NCBI GenBank assembly: GCA_009783495.1 | Contig: WRDJ01000026.1 | Location: forward strand, 1 to 7,584 | DNA: 7,584 nucleotides | Direction of reading: 5' to 3' | Source of the DNA: Clostridiales bacterium | GTDB lineage: Bacteria > Bacillota > Dehalobacteriia > UBA4068 | In this document: one piece after another, positions 6,318 through 7,584 of the stretch | Numbering within the stretch: position 1 is the first letter of the stretch | How the letters are laid out: each line of letters starts with the position of its first letter | The notes under the pieces: model-generated | Told to the model about the DNA's origin: nothing | Database searches by the model: none | What the model saw: only the letters and a program-made list of their open reading frames with translations | Program-made: the position numbers and the translations under genes

Positions 6318-6515
6318 ATACCTGCAAGCAACCTGTTTTATATTGAGAGAAAAGGGCGGCCGGGCCGCAAAGAAAATGTAAAATAAAGGAATCTTTTCCC
6401 CTCTGCGCGAATAGGCAAAGGATAAAGGTGTCGTAAACCTGCCGTAAATTCAGGGATAGCCTTTCCGTTTTCGGGGCAGGCCTATCTATATTGTTATGTC
6501 AAGGAGGCCCGCGTT
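6315..6515 (+). promoter_or_regulatory. panB upstream region with candidate promoter and possibly structured leader
   Basis: No gene is seen in this stretch. A candidate promoter is TTTATA (6315-6320), an 18-bp spacer, and TATATT (6339-6344), which would give a leader of about 165 nt. In that leader several pairings are possible: ATAGG (6411-6415) with CCTAT (6481-6485), CCTGCC (6438-6443) with GGCAGG (6475-6480), and AAAGG (6417-6421) with CCTTT (6460-6464), which together would make a pseudoknot. GATAG (6455-6459) can compete for CTATC (6482-6486). A GC hairpin GCGGC-CGG-GCCGC lies at 6356-6368. A strong ribosome binding site AAGGAGG (6501-6507) lies 8 nt from the panB ATG. I do not recognise a known riboswitch class. 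A second -10-like TATATT at 6487-6492 could bypass the structure. Confidence 0.4.
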
Positions 6516-7355
6516 ATGTCCAAACGTCTCGCGCTCCCCCGCTTGTTTGAGCTGAAAGCGGCGGGAGAAAAAATTACCATGCTCACGGCCTATGATTATC
6601 CCACGGCGCTCCTGGCGGATAAAAGCGGCATAGACCTGCTTCTGGTGGGCGATTCACTGGGCATGGCCGTTTTGGGCTATGAGAGCACGGTGCCGGTGAC
6701 CATGGAGGAAATGTTGCATCATACACGCGCGGCGGCGCGCGGGGCCGGGCAAACCCCGGTGGTGGCGGATCTGCCTTTCGGCTCATATCAAACCGGGGCG
6801 GGGCCGGCCCTTGCCAACGCCATACGCCTGGTCAAGGAGGGCGGGGCGGATGCCGTCAAGCTGGAAGGCGGCGCGGAAGCCGCGAACACCTTGGCCGAGA
6901 TCGTGAAAACCGGCGTCCCGGTGATGGGGCATATCGGCGTGACCCCGCAAAGCGCCGCCTTGGCGGGCGGATATAAGGTGCAGGGCCGGGATGAGGCAGG
7001 GGCGCGGGCGCTCTTGCGGGCGGCCCTCTCTTTGCAGGAGGCGGGGGCTTTCGCCGTCGTTTTGGAATGTGTGGCTGCCGAAGCCGCGGCTTGGATCAGC
7101 CGCCAACTGCGCATCCCGGCCATCGGCATCGGCTCGAGCGGCGATTGCGACGGGCAGGTGCTGGTTTGTTATGATATGCTGGGTCTGACCTGCGGTTTCA
7201 TTCCTTCTTTCGTGAAGAAATACGCCGGTTTTGCGGGAGATGCGCAAAGAGCCTTCGCCGCATACGCCGAAGAAGTGCGCAGCGGGGTTTTCCCGGCGCG
7301 TGAGCAGAGCTTTTTCATGCTTGAGGGCGAGGCGCGCAAGCTGGAAGATTCCTGA
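6516..7355 (+). CDS. panB: PanB, 3-methyl-2-oxobutanoate hydroxymethyltransferase
   Basis: PanB transfers a hydroxymethyl group from 5,10-methylenetetrahydrofolate to 2-oxoisovalerate, giving ketopantoate, the first committed step of pantothenate and coenzyme A synthesis in the cytoplasm. The 279-residue protein is of normal length and folds as a TIM barrel. Active-site residues are in place: the metal ligands D46 in VGDSLGM, D85 in ADLPFGS and E117 in KLEGG, and the catalytic base E184 in VLECV. TAYDYPTA (24-31) and GHIGVTPQS (138-146) are also family signatures. The loop GIGSSGDCDGQ (204-214) departs slightly from the common GIGAGxxCDGQ form. AAGGAGG 8 nt upstream fixes the start. The gene is followed by panE, the next enzyme of the pathway, after 155 bp. 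The assignment is secure. Confidence 0.97.
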   Translation: MSKRLALPRLFELKAAGEKITMLTAYDYPTALLADKSGIDLLLVGDSLGMAVLGYESTVPVTMEEMLHHTRAAARGAGQTPVVADLPFGSYQTGAGPALANAIRLVKEGGADAVKLEGGAEAANTLAEIVKTGVPVMGHIGVTPQSAALAGGYKVQGRDEAGARALLRAALSLQEAGAFAVVLECVAAEAAAWISRQLRIPAIGIGSSGDCDGQVLVCYDMLGLTCGFIPSFVKKYAGFAGDAQRAFAAYAEEVRSGVFPAREQSFFMLEGEARKLEDS

Positions 7356-7510
7356 AAACAAGAGGCAAGAGAGGCGAGCAGAGCAAGGAGCGGGGAGAGC
7401 GAGGGAACGAGCTAAAGTGCTGACGAGAAGCCCGGTTTCTTTTTGACTTCCGTCTGCTGACCCCTGACTTCTGTTTATGCGCCGCCTATGTTGCCGACAA
7501 GGAGAGAATA
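7356..7510 (+). other. Intergenic spacer between panB and panE with T-free tract and direct repeat
   Basis: No open frame here looks real. From 7354 to 7412 there is no T: 59 nt of G and A with nine scattered C. A weak terminator-like hairpin follows: AGAAGC (7426-7431), loop CCG, GTTTCT (7435-7440), then TTTT. Next, TGACTTCCGT (7444-7453) recurs as TGACTTCTGT (7465-7474), 21 bp apart. AAGGAGAG at 7499-7506 is the panE ribosome binding site. Whether panB and panE share a transcript is therefore unclear. Confidence 0.5.
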
Positions 7511-7584
7511 ATGAAGACTCTTATCATCGGAGCGGGGGCCCTGGGCTGCTTTTTTGGCGGCATGCTGGCTTCCCACGGGGCGGA
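7511..7584 (+). CDS. panE: PanE, 2-dehydropantoate 2-reductase (N-terminal fragment)
   Basis: PanE reduces ketopantoate to pantoate with NADPH, the step after PanB. Only 24 codons lie in the window: MKTLIIGAGALGCFFGGMLA and four more residues. The Rossmann dinucleotide motif GAGALG at 7-12, immediately after the first beta strand, is typical of ketopantoate reductases. AAGGAGAG 4 nt upstream supports the ATG at 7511. The gene is cut by the right edge, so the substrate domain is not visible. The assignment rests on the motif plus the panB neighbour; another reductase of the same superfamily is possible but less likely. Confidence 0.82.
   Translation, partial: MKTLIIGAGALGCFFGGMLASHGA

Noticed and set aside
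6356..6368. GCGGC-CGG-GCCGC as a terminator
   Set aside because: The stem is only 5 bp and is followed by A-rich sequence on the plus strand, so it is at most part of the panB leader.
1..7584. CRISPR arrays, tRNA or rRNA genes, insertion sequences, attachment sites
   Set aside because: I saw no regular repeat-spacer arrays, cloverleaf sequences, transposase or integrase motifs, or terminal repeats with target duplications.

Overview
The window looks like chromosomal DNA from an anaerobic or fermentative member of the Bacillota. It is GC-rich in most genes, has strong GGAGG-type ribosome binding sites, and carries a PepV-type M20 dipeptidase and a PepF-type M3 oligopeptidase, both typical of Firmicutes. 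The GC-rich codon use would suit a Negativicutes-type lineage, but that placement is a guess from composition and family content.

Layout, left to right. (1) On the minus strand, larE and the 5' part of larC form a translationally coupled pair for making the nickel-pincer nucleotide cofactor; larC runs off the left edge. (2) A divergent, AT-rich promoter region (about 1294-1506) carries several operator-like repeats. (3) On the plus strand comes a peptidase cluster: a PepV/Sapep-like M20 dipeptidase, a 186-residue single-pass membrane protein of unknown function with an acidic, proline-rich middle and a basic tail, and oligoendopeptidase F. No convincing terminator separates them, so they could be one transcript supplying amino acids from peptides.

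(4) Region 5452-6317 differs in character. It holds a small minus-strand hypothetical gene whose ribosome binding site and ATG are out of frame with its body, an AT-rich divergent promoter region with a 10-bp direct repeat, a ribbon-helix-helix (RHH) regulator, an XRE-type helix-turn-helix regulator and a good intrinsic terminator. Its lower GC content and pair of small DNA-binding proteins suggest an acquired regulatory cassette between housekeeping genes.

(5) The right end is a pantothenate unit: panB, preceded by a possibly structured leader, then the first 24 codons of panE, cut by the window edge. PanB makes ketopantoate and PanE reduces it to pantoate. A 59-nt stretch without T and a direct repeat lie between them.

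The known genes are ordinary. The parts worth a second look are the three-cysteine LarE, the membrane protein between two peptidases, the frameshifted gene facing the RHH-XRE pair, and the panB leader.
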